Positions 13,835 to 20,521 of a stretch of 20,521 nt of DNA are shown here, one piece after another (within the stretch, counting starts at the first letter, position 1; every line of letters starts with the position of its first letter). The stretch is from UBA2219 sp964612075 (lineage in GTDB: Bacteria; Desulfobacterota; Deferrimicrobia; Deferrimicrobiales; Deferrimicrobiaceae). Made by a program: the position numbers and the translations under genes. Location of the stretch: contig CAZTFC010000046.1 in the NCBI GenBank assembly GCA_964612075.1, positions 1-20,521 on the forward strand, read 5' to 3'. The notes beneath the pieces are model-generated. The model ran no database searches, was not told where the DNA came from, and saw only the letters and a list, made by a program, of their open reading frames with translations.

Positions 13835-14353
13835 ATGCGATGGAAGACCCTGGCTGCGAGCCTGCTCCTGCTGTCGCTGCCGCTCTCAACGGCGGCCGCC
13901 GGCAAGATCGCCACCGAGTGGTACGTGAACATGAAGTTCGCCTTCAGCGTCGCCTACCCCAAGGAGGTCTTCGTCCCCCAGGGGGAGGCCGGCGACGGAA
14001 GCGGGCAGAAGTTCCTCTCCAGGGACGGCAGGGCGATCGCTTCGGCGTACGGATACGCCGCACCCGTCAACCACACGCTGGCCACCGCCTACGGCGAGGC
14101 CCTCCTGCTCATCGGGAAGGAGGACCCGAACCGCAAGGTGACGCACAAGTCCTTCAAAGGCGACGCGTTTGTCATCAAGGGAACCGACGGCGAAAGGAAT
14201 TTCCTGAAAAAAGTCGTCTACAAGCCGGTGGAGAGGCAGTTCGTGAGCTTCGAGGCGGTCTACCCGGCCTCGAAAAGCGCGTATTACGATCCGCTGGTCT
14301 CCACCATGGCCAACAGCCTCAAGACGCTGCAGGGGCCGCCCGTACCCAGGTAA
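13835..14353 (+). CDS. Exported protein of unknown function
   Basis: A 172-residue protein with a signal peptide (MRWKTLAASLLLLSLPLSTA, then AAGK). The mature part begins ATEWYVNMKFAFSVAYPKEV and includes GQKFLSRDGRAIASAYGYA, VTHKSFKGDAFVIKG and FVSFEAVYPASKSAYYDPL. The pattern of aligned strands followed by a C-terminal helix resembles small periplasmic domains that report on cell-surface stress, but I cannot name a family. ATG 13835 has GAGGGAGG (13821-13828) six bases upstream, a strong ribosome binding site. The gene ends a run of coupled genes, as the following region turns non-coding. Confidence 0.78.
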   Translation: MRWKTLAASLLLLSLPLSTAAAGKIATEWYVNMKFAFSVAYPKEVFVPQGEAGDGSGQKFLSRDGRAIASAYGYAAPVNHTLATAYGEALLLIGKEDPNRKVTHKSFKGDAFVIKGTDGERNFLKKVVYKPVERQFVSFEAVYPASKSAYYDPLVSTMANSLKTLQGPPVPR

Positions 14354-14384
14354 TCCCGCTCCGAGCCATTTAAGTCCGAGGGGA

Positions 14385-14417
14385 ATCCGCCGATAAGTAA
14401 TCCGAAGGCCGGCGGAT
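14385..14417 (+). repeat. 8-bp inverted repeat downstream of 13835 gene
   Basis: ATCCGCCG at 14385-14392 is the exact reverse complement of CGGCGGAT at 14410-14417, with a 17-base spacer. It lies 32 bases after a stop codon in a low-coding stretch, so it could act as a weak terminator or mRNA-stabilising hairpin. There is no T-run after it, which argues against a simple intrinsic terminator. Confidence 0.4.
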
Positions 14418-14466
14418 GAGGCATCGGTAATTGTTATCGGGATTCGAAAGGTTGCGGGAACACGGA

Positions 14467-14637
14467 ATGACCTGGGTAAAGACCGACTACCGGCGGAACC
14501 CGAAGGCGCTCCTGGCGTGGGGGCTGGGGCCCGATTTCAATTCGGGCGGCGGTTTCGGCTTCCGGTGCTTCAGGTGGCTGAAGCGGATGGTCAAGGCCCT
14601 CGGGTTCGCCTCGATCGTCCTGCTGGCCTCCTTCTGA
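14467..14637 (+). CDS. Small basic protein with C-terminal hydrophobic helix
   Basis: A 56-residue frame from ATG 14467. Nearly every codon ends in G or C, which matches local coding style and argues that it is used. The N-terminal half is basic (TDYRRNPKA), the middle is Gly-rich (FNSGGGFGFRC), then RWLKRMVKAL leads into a short hydrophobic tail (GFASIVLLASF). It could be a small membrane-tethered protein. There is no clear ribosome binding site at ATG 14467; in-frame TTG codons lie upstream at 14431 and 14452. No family recognised. Confidence 0.48.
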   Translation: MTWVKTDYRRNPKALLAWGLGPDFNSGGGFGFRCFRWLKRMVKALGFASIVLLASF

Positions 14638-14659
14638 CGCGCGATCGCATTTCCCGAAG

Positions 14660-14665
14660 TACAAT
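14660..14665 (+). promoter_or_regulatory. Possible -10 element TACAAT
   Basis: TACAAT ends seven bases before ATG 14673. If used, transcription would start at or next to the start codon, giving a leaderless mRNA, which would fit the absence of a good ribosome binding site. No good -35 box is seen at the right distance. Confidence 0.25.
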
Positions 14666-14672
14666 AGGCGAC

Positions 14673-15479
14673 ATGACGGCGAAGGGATACGTCCACGGCT
14701 ACACGCCCAGGGAGGGCGAGCGGCTGGTCGACCAGGCGACCACCCTGGCGGAGATCCTGCACCACGACACGGCGTATCCCGCCGGCAGCACGGTGCTGGA
14801 GGCGGGGTGCGGCGTCGGGGCGCAGACGGGAATCCTGGCGGTGAACAGCCCCGAAGCGCGGTTCGTCTCCGTCGACCTGTCGCGGGAATCGCTCCGGGCC
14901 GCGAGGGCTAGCGCGTCCGCGCGGGGCGCGTCGAACGTGGCCTTCCTGCGGTCCGACATCTTCCGGCTGCCGTTCCGGGACGGGAGCTTCGACCACGTGT
15001 TCCTGTGCTTCGTCCTGGAGCACCTCCCGGACCCGGCGGGGGCGCTGTCCTGCCTTCGGAGGGTGCTGAAGCGGGGAGGGTCGATCACCGCGATCGAGGG
15101 CGACCACGGGTCGGCGTTTTTCCACCCCGACAGCGCGTACGCGAGGAGGGCGATCCGGTGCCTCGTCGACCTCCAGGCCGGCGACGGAGGCAACGCGCTG
15201 ATCGGGAGACAGCTCCACCCGATCCTCCGGGCTTCGGGATTCCGCGACGTTTCGGTCTCCCCCCGGACGGTCTACGTCGATTCGGGCCGGCCCGGCCTGG
15301 TCGAGGGGTTCACGAAGAACACCTTCACCGCGATGGTGGAGGGGGTGGGGGATCGGGCGCTCGGGGCGGGCATGATGAGCCGGGCCGACTGGGACCGCGG
15401 GATCCGGGACCTGTACCGCACCGCGGAGGGGGACGGCACGTTCGTCTACACTTTCTTCAAGGGGACGGCCCGGAAATGA
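14673..15479 (+). CDS. Class I SAM-dependent methyltransferase
   Basis: A 268-residue Rossmann-fold methyltransferase. Motif I is VLEAGCGVGAQTG (41-53), the acidic SAM ribose ligand lies in VSVDLS (Asp68), and FLRSDIFRLPF supplies the adenine-contacting Asp. Post-motif FDHVFLCFVLEHLPDP and LRRVLKRGGSITAIEGDH follow the UbiE/ubiquinone-methyltransferase-like pattern. The C-terminal ~100 residues hold the substrate cap, which is not diagnostic. ATG 14673 is chosen because YVHGYTPREGERLVDQA is the usual family start; upstream frame extension is shadow. The ribosome binding site is weak. The next membrane-protein gene overlaps the stop. Confidence 0.9.
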   Translation: MTAKGYVHGYTPREGERLVDQATTLAEILHHDTAYPAGSTVLEAGCGVGAQTGILAVNSPEARFVSVDLSRESLRAARASASARGASNVAFLRSDIFRLPFRDGSFDHVFLCFVLEHLPDPAGALSCLRRVLKRGGSITAIEGDHGSAFFHPDSAYARRAIRCLVDLQAGDGGNALIGRQLHPILRASGFRDVSVSPRTVYVDSGRPGLVEGFTKNTFTAMVEGVGDRALGAGMMSRADWDRGIRDLYRTAEGDGTFVYTFFKGTARK

Positions 15480-15496
15480 AGAGACCCGGAGACGAC

Positions 15497-15940
15497 ATGA
15501 GGATCGAGGACAAGCTGGTACGCGGCAAGAGCGTCGTTTCGCCGGACGGCGACGGAGGGAAGCAGCAGTACAATTTCTGGCACATCCTTTCGGGGACCGT
15601 GCTGATGATCCTGGTACCGCTGTCGGTCTTCGTCCTGTCCGGCGGGAACGAGAAACTGCTGAACGTCTCGGTGTACGCGACGGCCGCGGCGGTGGGGCTG
15701 CTGATCGGCTGGCTGGCCGGCTGCGTCCCGTCGATCACCCTGCTGATCATCCTCTTCGCCACCACCGGGAAAGGGCTTTTCCGCCTGTTCGGGGGGGCCA
15801 TGGGGCCCTTCGGGTCCGCGCAGTTCAACAAGACGCTGCTGGCGTGGCTGGCGGTCGCCTTCCTGCTCTTCGGCTCCGCCTGGCTGGGGGGGAAGGCCAG
15901 GGAGGGCCGGGGCCGCCCGGCCGGCGGGCCCCCGGGATGA
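15497..15940 (+). CDS. Small multi-pass membrane protein
   Basis: A 147-residue protein from ATG 15497 with GGAG (15488-15491) five bases upstream. The alternative ATG 15476 overlaps the methyltransferase stop as ATGA and would add seven residues. After a charged cytoplasmic lead (KLVRGKSVVSPDGDGGKQQY), hydrophobic segments at ~27-49, ~57-75, ~78-95 and ~113-131 predict four membrane helices. The tail is Gly/Pro/Arg-rich. No transport motif or family recognised. The next gene overlaps the stop by ATGA, so the two products are probably made together. Confidence 0.72.
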   Translation: MRIEDKLVRGKSVVSPDGDGGKQQYNFWHILSGTVLMILVPLSVFVLSGGNEKLLNVSVYATAAAVGLLIGWLAGCVPSITLLIILFATTGKGLFRLFGGAMGPFGSAQFNKTLLAWLAVAFLLFGSAWLGGKAREGRGRPAGGPPG

Positions 15941-16479
15941 ACCCGGAATTCGCGGAACGGTTCGCCTTCTCCGCGGCCTGGGTCCTGGCCTGGGCGGGCG
16001 CCTCCCTGGTCTACCGGGCGCTGAAAGGCAAGCCGATCTTCTACCGCCGCCCGCCGCGCGTCCGGTTCCGGGAGTGGAACGCGACGGGCAACTCCCACAG
16101 GAACTGGTTCACGCGCATAGCGGGCGCCAACGGCTGCCTGGTGGTCCAGGTCACCGACGATGCGCTGGACATCCACCCGTTCGTCCCGTTCAACTGGCTG
16201 TTCCTTCCGGAGATCCTGGGGATCGAGCATCGCGTGCCGCTTTCGGGCGTGGCGTCCGCCCGGCCCGTCGCCGCCGATCGGGCGTTCACCCACACGATCT
16301 TCCGGAAGTTCGTCAAGCGGCGGGGCGTCGAGGTGGATTTCGTTTCGGGGGAAGGGGCGCGGGAGAGGGTTTCCCTGTGGCTGAAGGAGCCGGAAGGGTT
16401 CCTGGCCGCCCTCGGCGTCTCTCCCTCGCCGCGCGCGGCGAAACCGTCGCCAGGCCGGTTTTCCCGCGGAACGCGGTAG
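15937..16479 (+). CDS. Single-helix membrane protein with PH-like domain
   Basis: A 180-residue protein. Residues ~8-26 (AFSAAWVLAWAGASLVYRAL) form one N-terminal membrane helix. The following ~130 residues are beta-rich (LVVQVTDDALDIHPFVPFNW, RVPLSGVASARPV, GVEVDFVSGEG) and end in a helix (LWLKEPEGFLAALG), a pattern like bacterial PH-like domains. The architecture echoes the protein at 9002, with anchor and domain order swapped. ATG 15937 overlaps the preceding stop by ATGA. Function unknown. Confidence 0.7.
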   Translation: MNPEFAERFAFSAAWVLAWAGASLVYRALKGKPIFYRRPPRVRFREWNATGNSHRNWFTRIAGANGCLVVQVTDDALDIHPFVPFNWLFLPEILGIEHRVPLSGVASARPVAADRAFTHTIFRKFVKRRGVEVDFVSGEGARERVSLWLKEPEGFLAALGVSPSPRAAKPSPGRFSRGTR

Positions 16480-16489
16480 AATGCCCCAT

Positions 16490-16494
16490 GGAGG
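16490..16494 (+). promoter_or_regulatory. Ribosome binding site GGAGG for 16499
   Basis: GGAGG four bases before ATG 16499 favours this start over the in-frame ATG at 16481, which overlaps the end of the previous gene region. Confidence 0.55.
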
Positions 16495-16498
16495 CAGA

Positions 16499-16798
16499 AT
16501 GACGAACAAGTCGCCGCAGCAGATCCTGATCGCGGAGCTGTCCTACGTCGTGACCATCGTCCTGGCCGTCGGCGCCGGCTACGTGTTCTGGAAAGGGAAC
16601 ATCCTGTCGAAGGTCCCGAAGGAAAGCGTCTACGGCGCCTATGCCACCATCCCCCTGTACATCCTGATCACGCTGGGGATGGTGATCATCTTCCTCTTCA
16701 CGCTCCGGCGCATCCTCGTCAAGACGGGGATCCTGACCAAAGAGGAGTCGTTCCGGTTCCTCCGGTCCCGGACCTGGTACCGGGACGGCGACAATTGA
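16499..16798 (+). CDS. Small two-helix membrane protein
   Basis: A 99-residue protein with hydrophobic segments at ~13-31 (LSYVVTIVLAVGAGYVFW) and ~48-69 (YATIPLYILITLGMVIIFLF). A basic loop with Arg70-Arg71 follows, then a soluble C-terminal tail (TKEESFRFLRSRTWYRDGD). It is the third small membrane-protein gene in a row after the methyltransferase, consistent with one operon. No family recognised. Confidence 0.68.
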   Translation: MTNKSPQQILIAELSYVVTIVLAVGAGYVFWKGNILSKVPKESVYGAYATIPLYILITLGMVIIFLFTLRRILVKTGILTKEESFRFLRSRTWYRDGDN

Positions 16799-16814
16799 CC
16801 TCCGGATCTCCGCG

Positions 16815-17921
16815 ATGACCCCGGAAGTGAGCCTGGTGAAGACGCTCCGGGGCGTGCCGGAAGCCCTGGAGGAGGCCCTCGGGCTGCTCGGGGGCTTGAG
16901 CCGCTTCGTGCGGCGCGGCGACCGGGTCCTCCTGAAGCCCAACCTGAACGGCGTCGAGGGGTGCACCGACCGGGAGCTGTCCGAGGCGCTTCTCCGGATG
17001 CTTCTCGACCTCGGCGCGGGGAAGGTGTTTTTCGCGGAGTCGACCTTCGGCGACGCGAAGATGACGGACATGTTCTTCGAGAAGACCGGCTACGCGGAGC
17101 TCGCTCGCCGGTACGGCGTCCCGCTGTACAACCTGAACCGCTCCGAGGCGGTCCTGGCGGAAGTGAAGGAGCCGCTCGTGTTCGACCGGCTCCCGATCGC
17201 CCGGGAGGTCTTCGAGGCGGACCGGATCGTCAACCTGCCCAACATGAAGGTCCACTATGCCACCGGCGTCACGCTGTGCCTGAAGAACCTGAAAGGGCTC
17301 CTGGTCGGCGACGCGAAGAGGCGCTGCCACGAGGCCGGCCTGGACGGCGCGATCGTCGACCTGAACAACACGATCCGCCCCTGCCTGAACGTCGTGGACG
17401 CGATCTCGTGCATGGAGCGGATGGGGCCCCGGGGCGGGGACGTCGTGCGGATGGACCTCCTCCTGGCGGGGGAGGACCCGGCCGAGGTGGACTGCGTCGG
17501 CTGCGCCGTCATGGGGCACGGGCTCGACGAGGTGCGGCACCTGAAGATGGCCGTCGAGGCGCGCGGGATCGACCCGGCGCGAATCGGGACGGCCGGGGAG
17601 CGCATCGAAGACGTCCGGCGCCCGTTCCGGAAGGCGGCGGCCGGCGCCGCCGTGCCCGCGAAATTCCGCGTCCGCAACCGGGATGCCTGCAGCTCCTGCG
17701 TTAACGCCTTCCTGCTGTCGTGCGGCCTGCTCGGGCGGGAGCCCGAGCGGGAGGCGGAGGTGTACATGGGATCGATCGTCGATGACGGCGACGCACCGCC
17801 GGGCGCGATGAAAATCGCGTTCGGGAACTGCTGCCCCGCGGACCGGGAGTACTCCCTGCGGATCCCGGGGTGCCCGCCGTATCCCTACGCGTTGAAGGAA
17901 CGCCTCGAACCCGGGAGATAA
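16815..17921 (+). CDS. DUF362 domain protein with cysteine-rich C-terminus
   Basis: A 368-residue protein of the DUF362 family, whose members are often linked to iron-sulfur or anaerobic metabolism but are biochemically uncharacterised. The core shows RGDRVLLKPNLNG (34-46), GAGKVFFAESTFGD (67-80), ADRIVNLPNMKVH (135-147) and GVTLCLKNLKGLL (151-163), typical of the fold. The C-terminal part has clustered cysteines: Cys292, Cys295 and Cys303, then the GNCCPA pair Cys339-Cys340 and GCPPYPYAL with Cys353. These look like metal or Fe-S ligands. ATG 16815 is used; its ribosome binding site is weak. The YeeE/YedE transporter pair follows after ten bases, suggesting a shared operon. Confidence 0.85.
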   Translation: MTPEVSLVKTLRGVPEALEEALGLLGGLSRFVRRGDRVLLKPNLNGVEGCTDRELSEALLRMLLDLGAGKVFFAESTFGDAKMTDMFFEKTGYAELARRYGVPLYNLNRSEAVLAEVKEPLVFDRLPIAREVFEADRIVNLPNMKVHYATGVTLCLKNLKGLLVGDAKRRCHEAGLDGAIVDLNNTIRPCLNVVDAISCMERMGPRGGDVVRMDLLLAGEDPAEVDCVGCAVMGHGLDEVRHLKMAVEARGIDPARIGTAGERIEDVRRPFRKAAAGAAVPAKFRVRNRDACSSCVNAFLLSCGLLGREPEREAEVYMGSIVDDGDAPPGAMKIAFGNCCPADREYSLRIPGCPPYPYALKERLEPGR

Positions 17922-17931
17922 GGAGGGGACC

Positions 17932-18474
17932 ATGGACCGGAAGAATGCCGACGGCGGATGGAGCCCGTACCTCGCCGGAGCGCTGGCGGGGCTGCTGGCC
18001 ATCGCCTCCGCGGTCGGGACGACCAAGATGCTTGGAAAGACGAGCTACCTGGGCGCGTCGACCACGTTCGTGCGCGCCGCCGGCCTGCTCGAGCGGACGG
18101 TCGCGCCGGAAAACGTCGCGGCGAACGAATACTTCACCAAGGAGAAGGTCCGGGTGGACTGGCAGTTCATGCTGGTCGCGGGCATCCTCCTCGGCGCGCT
18201 GATCTCCTCGAAGACGGACAAGAGCTTCAAGGCGGAAGGGGTGCCGCCGGTCTGGGAGGAGCGGTTCGGCCCGTCCGTCGGGAAGCGGGCGGCCGGCGCT
18301 TTCCTCGGCGGGATCGTCGCCATGGTGGGGGCCCGGATGGCGGACGGCTGCCCCAGCGGCCACGGCCTGAGCGGGATGATGCAGCTCTCGGTCAGCGCGT
18401 TCGTCGCGCTGGCCATGTTCTTCGGCGTGGGCGTCCTCGTGGCGCACATCGTCTACGGAAGGAGGCCGTCATGA
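17932..18474 (+). CDS. YeeE/YedE-family transporter, first half
   Basis: A 180-residue membrane protein of the YeeE/YedE (sulfur/thiosulfate transport) family. The signature ARMADGCPSGHGLSG (134-148) has the conserved Cys140. Hydrophobic stretches at ~12-30, ~78-92, ~118-137 and ~151-175 give about four membrane helices. The hydrophilic loop between the first and second helices is long. TsuA of the same family moves thiosulfate through a cysteine relay, but here the protein is split in two genes as in PmpA/PmpB-like pairs. ATG 17932 has GGAGGGG six bases upstream. The second half follows by ATGA overlap. Confidence 0.88.
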   Translation: MDRKNADGGWSPYLAGALAGLLAIASAVGTTKMLGKTSYLGASTTFVRAAGLLERTVAPENVAANEYFTKEKVRVDWQFMLVAGILLGALISSKTDKSFKAEGVPPVWEERFGPSVGKRAAGAFLGGIVAMVGARMADGCPSGHGLSGMMQLSVSAFVALAMFFGVGVLVAHIVYGRRPS

Positions 18475-19001
18475 CCGTCGACCAGCTCCTCGGGCTCGCC
18501 ACCGGCGTGCTGTTCGGGTTCCTCCTGCAGAAAGGGCGCGTCCTGCGCTTCGAGAAGCAGCTCGGGGCGATGCTGCTCAAGGACATGACGATCCTGAAGT
18601 TCATGCTCTCTTCGATCCTGGTGGGGATGGTGGGGATCCTGTGGCTGTCCGACCTGGGGGTCCTCAAGCTGGGGCACAAGCCGATGAACGTCGGGGCCGT
18701 GGTGGTCGGCGGTGCGCTTTTCGGAGCCGGATGGGCGATCATGGGATTTTGCCCGGGCACGTCGGTGGGCGCCGTCGGGGAGGGGCGCTGGCACGCCCTG
18801 TTCGCCGTCGCGGGGATGATCGCGGGGGCCGCCGTCTACGCCGAGCTGTACCCATTCTTCAAGGCGACCGTGCTGTCGTGGAAGGACTACGGCAAGATCG
18901 GCCTGCCGGAGCTCCTGGGCGTCTCGCCCTGGGTGATCGTCCCGTTCTTCTGGGCGGCGGTGTTGGGGCTGTTCTTCTGGTTCGAGAAAAGGAACCTTTG
19001 A
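18471..19001 (+). CDS. YeeE/YedE-family transporter, second half
   Basis: A 176-residue membrane partner of the preceding protein. The matching motif is GFCPGTSVGAVGEG (92-105) with Cys94. Hydrophobic segments at ~5-19, ~43-61, ~74-91, ~109-126 and ~153-170 suggest about five helices. Together the two polypeptides likely build one full-size YeeE/YedE pore with one conserved Cys from each. ATG 18471 overlaps the first half's stop, with GGAAGGAGG just upstream (18458-18466), ensuring matched output. Cargo is probably a small sulfur species, but selenium or another thiol-reactive anion cannot be excluded from sequence. Confidence 0.87.
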   Translation: MTVDQLLGLATGVLFGFLLQKGRVLRFEKQLGAMLLKDMTILKFMLSSILVGMVGILWLSDLGVLKLGHKPMNVGAVVVGGALFGAGWAIMGFCPGTSVGAVGEGRWHALFAVAGMIAGAAVYAELYPFFKATVLSWKDYGKIGLPELLGVSPWVIVPFFWAAVLGLFFWFEKRNL

Positions 19002-19744
19002 AGCAGGCCTTCTTCGACATCCACAGCGGGCTTCCCCGCGAAGGCCCGGGAAGCGACCGGTCCACCCGGAAGGCGTTCTCCATGGTGGCCGGCCTTCCCG
19101 GGGCCCCGCGGATCCTCGACGTCGGCTGCGGGCCCGGAGCCCAGACCGTCTGTCTGGCGGGGCTGACCGGGGGGCGGATCGTCGCCGCGGACACCCATCT
19201 TCCCTACCTCCGTTCCCTCGCACGGACGGTCAGGGCGCTGGGACTTTCGGGCCGCGTCCTTCCCGTCGCGGCCGACATGGGCCGCCTGCCGTTTTCGCCC
19301 GGGTCCTTCGACCTCGTCTGGGCGGAAGGGTCGATCTACATCGCGGGGCTCGAAGACGGGCTCGCGAAATGGCGCCCGCTTCTCAAGGAGACGGGGTCGA
19401 TCGCCTACACGGAGATCTCCTGGCTCCGGGAGGAGATACCGGCGGAACTGTACCGGTTCTGGAAGGAGGAGTACCCCGGGACCGGGGCGGTGTCCCGCAA
19501 CACGGAGATCCTGGAGCGCGCCGGGTTCGAGCCGCTCGGGACCTTCGTCCTCCCGGAGAGCGACTGGTGGGATGGATACTACAACAACATCCTGGCGAAG
19601 ATCCCGCGGCTGCGGGACAAATACCGGAACGACGCGGAGGCCCTGCGGGTCCTCGACATGGAAGAGACGGAGATGGAGTTCTACCGGAAATACTCCGCCT
19701 ATTACGGATACGTGTTCTACATAGGGAGGCGTGTGGGGAGATGA
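18998..19744 (+). CDS. Class I SAM-dependent methyltransferase
   Basis: A 248-residue enzyme from TTG 18998, which overlaps the transporter stop as TTGA and has AAAAGGA a few bases before. Motif I is RILDVGCGPGAQT (38-50), the acidic residue is in VAADTHLPYL (Asp65), and PVAADMGRLPF with FDLVWAEGSIYIAG cover motifs II-III. The N-terminus (KQAFFDIHSGLPREGPGSD) and the Trp/Tyr-rich segment PESDWWDGYYNNILAKIP suit a small-molecule substrate pocket. Placement between sulfur-type transporter genes and an SDR suggests a role in modifying an imported or derived compound, which is inference. Confidence 0.87.
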   Translation: MKQAFFDIHSGLPREGPGSDRSTRKAFSMVAGLPGAPRILDVGCGPGAQTVCLAGLTGGRIVAADTHLPYLRSLARTVRALGLSGRVLPVAADMGRLPFSPGSFDLVWAEGSIYIAGLEDGLAKWRPLLKETGSIAYTEISWLREEIPAELYRFWKEEYPGTGAVSRNTEILERAGFEPLGTFVLPESDWWDGYYNNILAKIPRLRDKYRNDAEALRVLDMEETEMEFYRKYSAYYGYVFYIGRRVGR

Positions 19745-20521
19745 TCGATCCGAAACTGGAGGGGAAGGTCGCGCTGGTGACGGGAGCGAACCACGGGATC
19801 GGGGCGGCGACGGCCGGGGCGCTGGCCGCGCAGGGGGCGAAGGTGTTCCTCGCGTTCTACCGGGAGCCGGTGTCGCACACCGAGGAGGAGCTCGCGCGGG
19901 CCGTCCTCAAGGGGGAAGGGGGGGTCCTCCTCCACCGGGCCAACCAGCAGCGGACGACCGAGTATGCCGTCCGGGGGATCCGGGAGGCCGGCGGCGCGGC
20001 GGCGACGTCGGAGGCGGACCTGTCGATTCCCGAAAACGTCCCGGCCCTCTTCGACGACTGCGAGCGCACGCTCGGGCCGGTGGACATCCTGGTGAACAAC
20101 CACACCTACGCCGCCCTGGACACGTTCGACCCGCGGCAGGAGACCTCCGAGGGGTTCGGCGTCGCGTGGATCTCGCCGGAGGGGATCGACGCCAACTTCT
20201 CCGTGAACACCCGCGCCTACGCGCTGATGATGGCCGAATTCGTGAAGCGGTTCCTGGCGCGGGGCGCCCGGTGGGGGCGGATCGTGAATTTAAGCACCGA
20301 CGCGGCGCACGCGCACCCGGTCAACGTCAGCTACGCCGCGAGCAAGCACGCCATCGAGTCGTACAGCCGCTCCGCCGCGGCGGAGCTGGGGGCGTACGGG
20401 ATCACGGTGAACATCGTCGCCCCCGGGCCCGTGCAGACGGGGTATCTCACCCCGTTCGAGGAGGTTTCGATCGCCGCCCGGATCCCGCTGCGGCGCGTGG
20501 GGCGCCCCGCGGACGTGGCGG
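19741..20521 (+). CDS. Short-chain dehydrogenase/reductase, 3' end outside window
   Basis: Partial SDR oxidoreductase, 260 residues visible. The NAD(P)-binding loop is VTGANHGIG (13-21), the structural NN is at Asn119-Asn120 (NNHT instead of NNAG), the catalytic Ser lies in NLSTDAA (~185), and Tyr198-x3-Lys202 sits in VSYAASKHA. VAPGPVQTGYL is the usual segment after the active site. There is an insertion around 40-75 and 130-150 compared with a minimal SDR, as in some 3-oxoacyl-ACP-reductase-like proteins. Start ATG 19741 overlaps the methyltransferase stop by ATGA. The frame is open to the window end. Substrate unknown. Confidence 0.9.
   Translation, partial: MIDPKLEGKVALVTGANHGIGAATAGALAAQGAKVFLAFYREPVSHTEEELARAVLKGEGGVLLHRANQQRTTEYAVRGIREAGGAAATSEADLSIPENVPALFDDCERTLGPVDILVNNHTYAALDTFDPRQETSEGFGVAWISPEGIDANFSVNTRAYALMMAEFVKRFLARGARWGRIVNLSTDAAHAHPVNVSYAASKHAIESYSRSAAAELGAYGITVNIVAPGPVQTGYLTPFEEVSIAARIPLRRVGRPADVA

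Noticed and set aside
1..20521. CRISPR arrays, tRNA, rRNA, insertion sequences and phage genes
   Set aside because: I looked for evenly spaced direct repeats, cloverleaf-like stretches with CCA ends, transposase motifs and terminal repeats, and found none I could support.

Overview
The window is about 20.5 kb of GC-rich bacterial DNA. Every gene I can support lies on the + strand. Genes are packed tightly: many neighbours share a 4-base ATGA (or TTGA) stop/start overlap, and GTG and TTG starts occur. Codon third positions are overwhelmingly G or C in most genes. Gene content (split YeeE/YedE pair, DUF362 protein, iron-sulfur flavoprotein, several SAM methyltransferases, many small exported or membrane orphans) would suit an anaerobic or facultative environmental bacterium of the old deltaproteobacterial type (Desulfuromonadota/Desulfobacterota-like). 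That assignment is inference; no rRNA, tRNA or strong phylogenetic marker is present.

Region 1 (1-5100) is accessory-like. It holds a class I methyltransferase gene that has lost the segment after motif I, an AT-richer gene with a PD-(D/E)XK nuclease-like signature, and a 781-residue exported multidomain protein (LprI-like, SPRY-like and a C-terminal W-x-x-R-Y-W-Q-W domain). These are followed by an AT-rich patch with a two-helix membrane protein, a cupin, and a frameshifted gene remnant. Region 2 (5100-9000) holds a zinc-ribbon membrane protein, a YiiD-type thioesterase, an SGNH hydrolase, inorganic pyrophosphatase, two micro-ORFs chained by ATGA overlaps, an iron-sulfur flavoprotein and a DUF4375/DMP19-like protein.

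Region 3 (9000-14650) holds membrane orphans, a GNAT acetyltransferase, a TrmO-like tRNA methyltransferase, a class I glutamine amidotransferase, a carboxymuconolactone decarboxylase-family protein and three small exported orphans. Region 4 (14650-20521) holds a methyltransferase, three small membrane proteins and a DUF362 protein with a cysteine-rich C-terminus. It ends in a translationally coupled run of split YeeE/YedE transporter halves, a second intact methyltransferase and an SDR oxidoreductase cut by the window end.

I see no CRISPR array, insertion sequence, phage gene, tRNA or rRNA. The parts most worth a second look are the DUF362-YeeE/YedE-methyltransferase-SDR operon, the nuclease-like orphan, the exported multidomain protein, the ATGA-chained micro-ORFs, and two genes that look internally collapsed (1-606 and 4620-4982).
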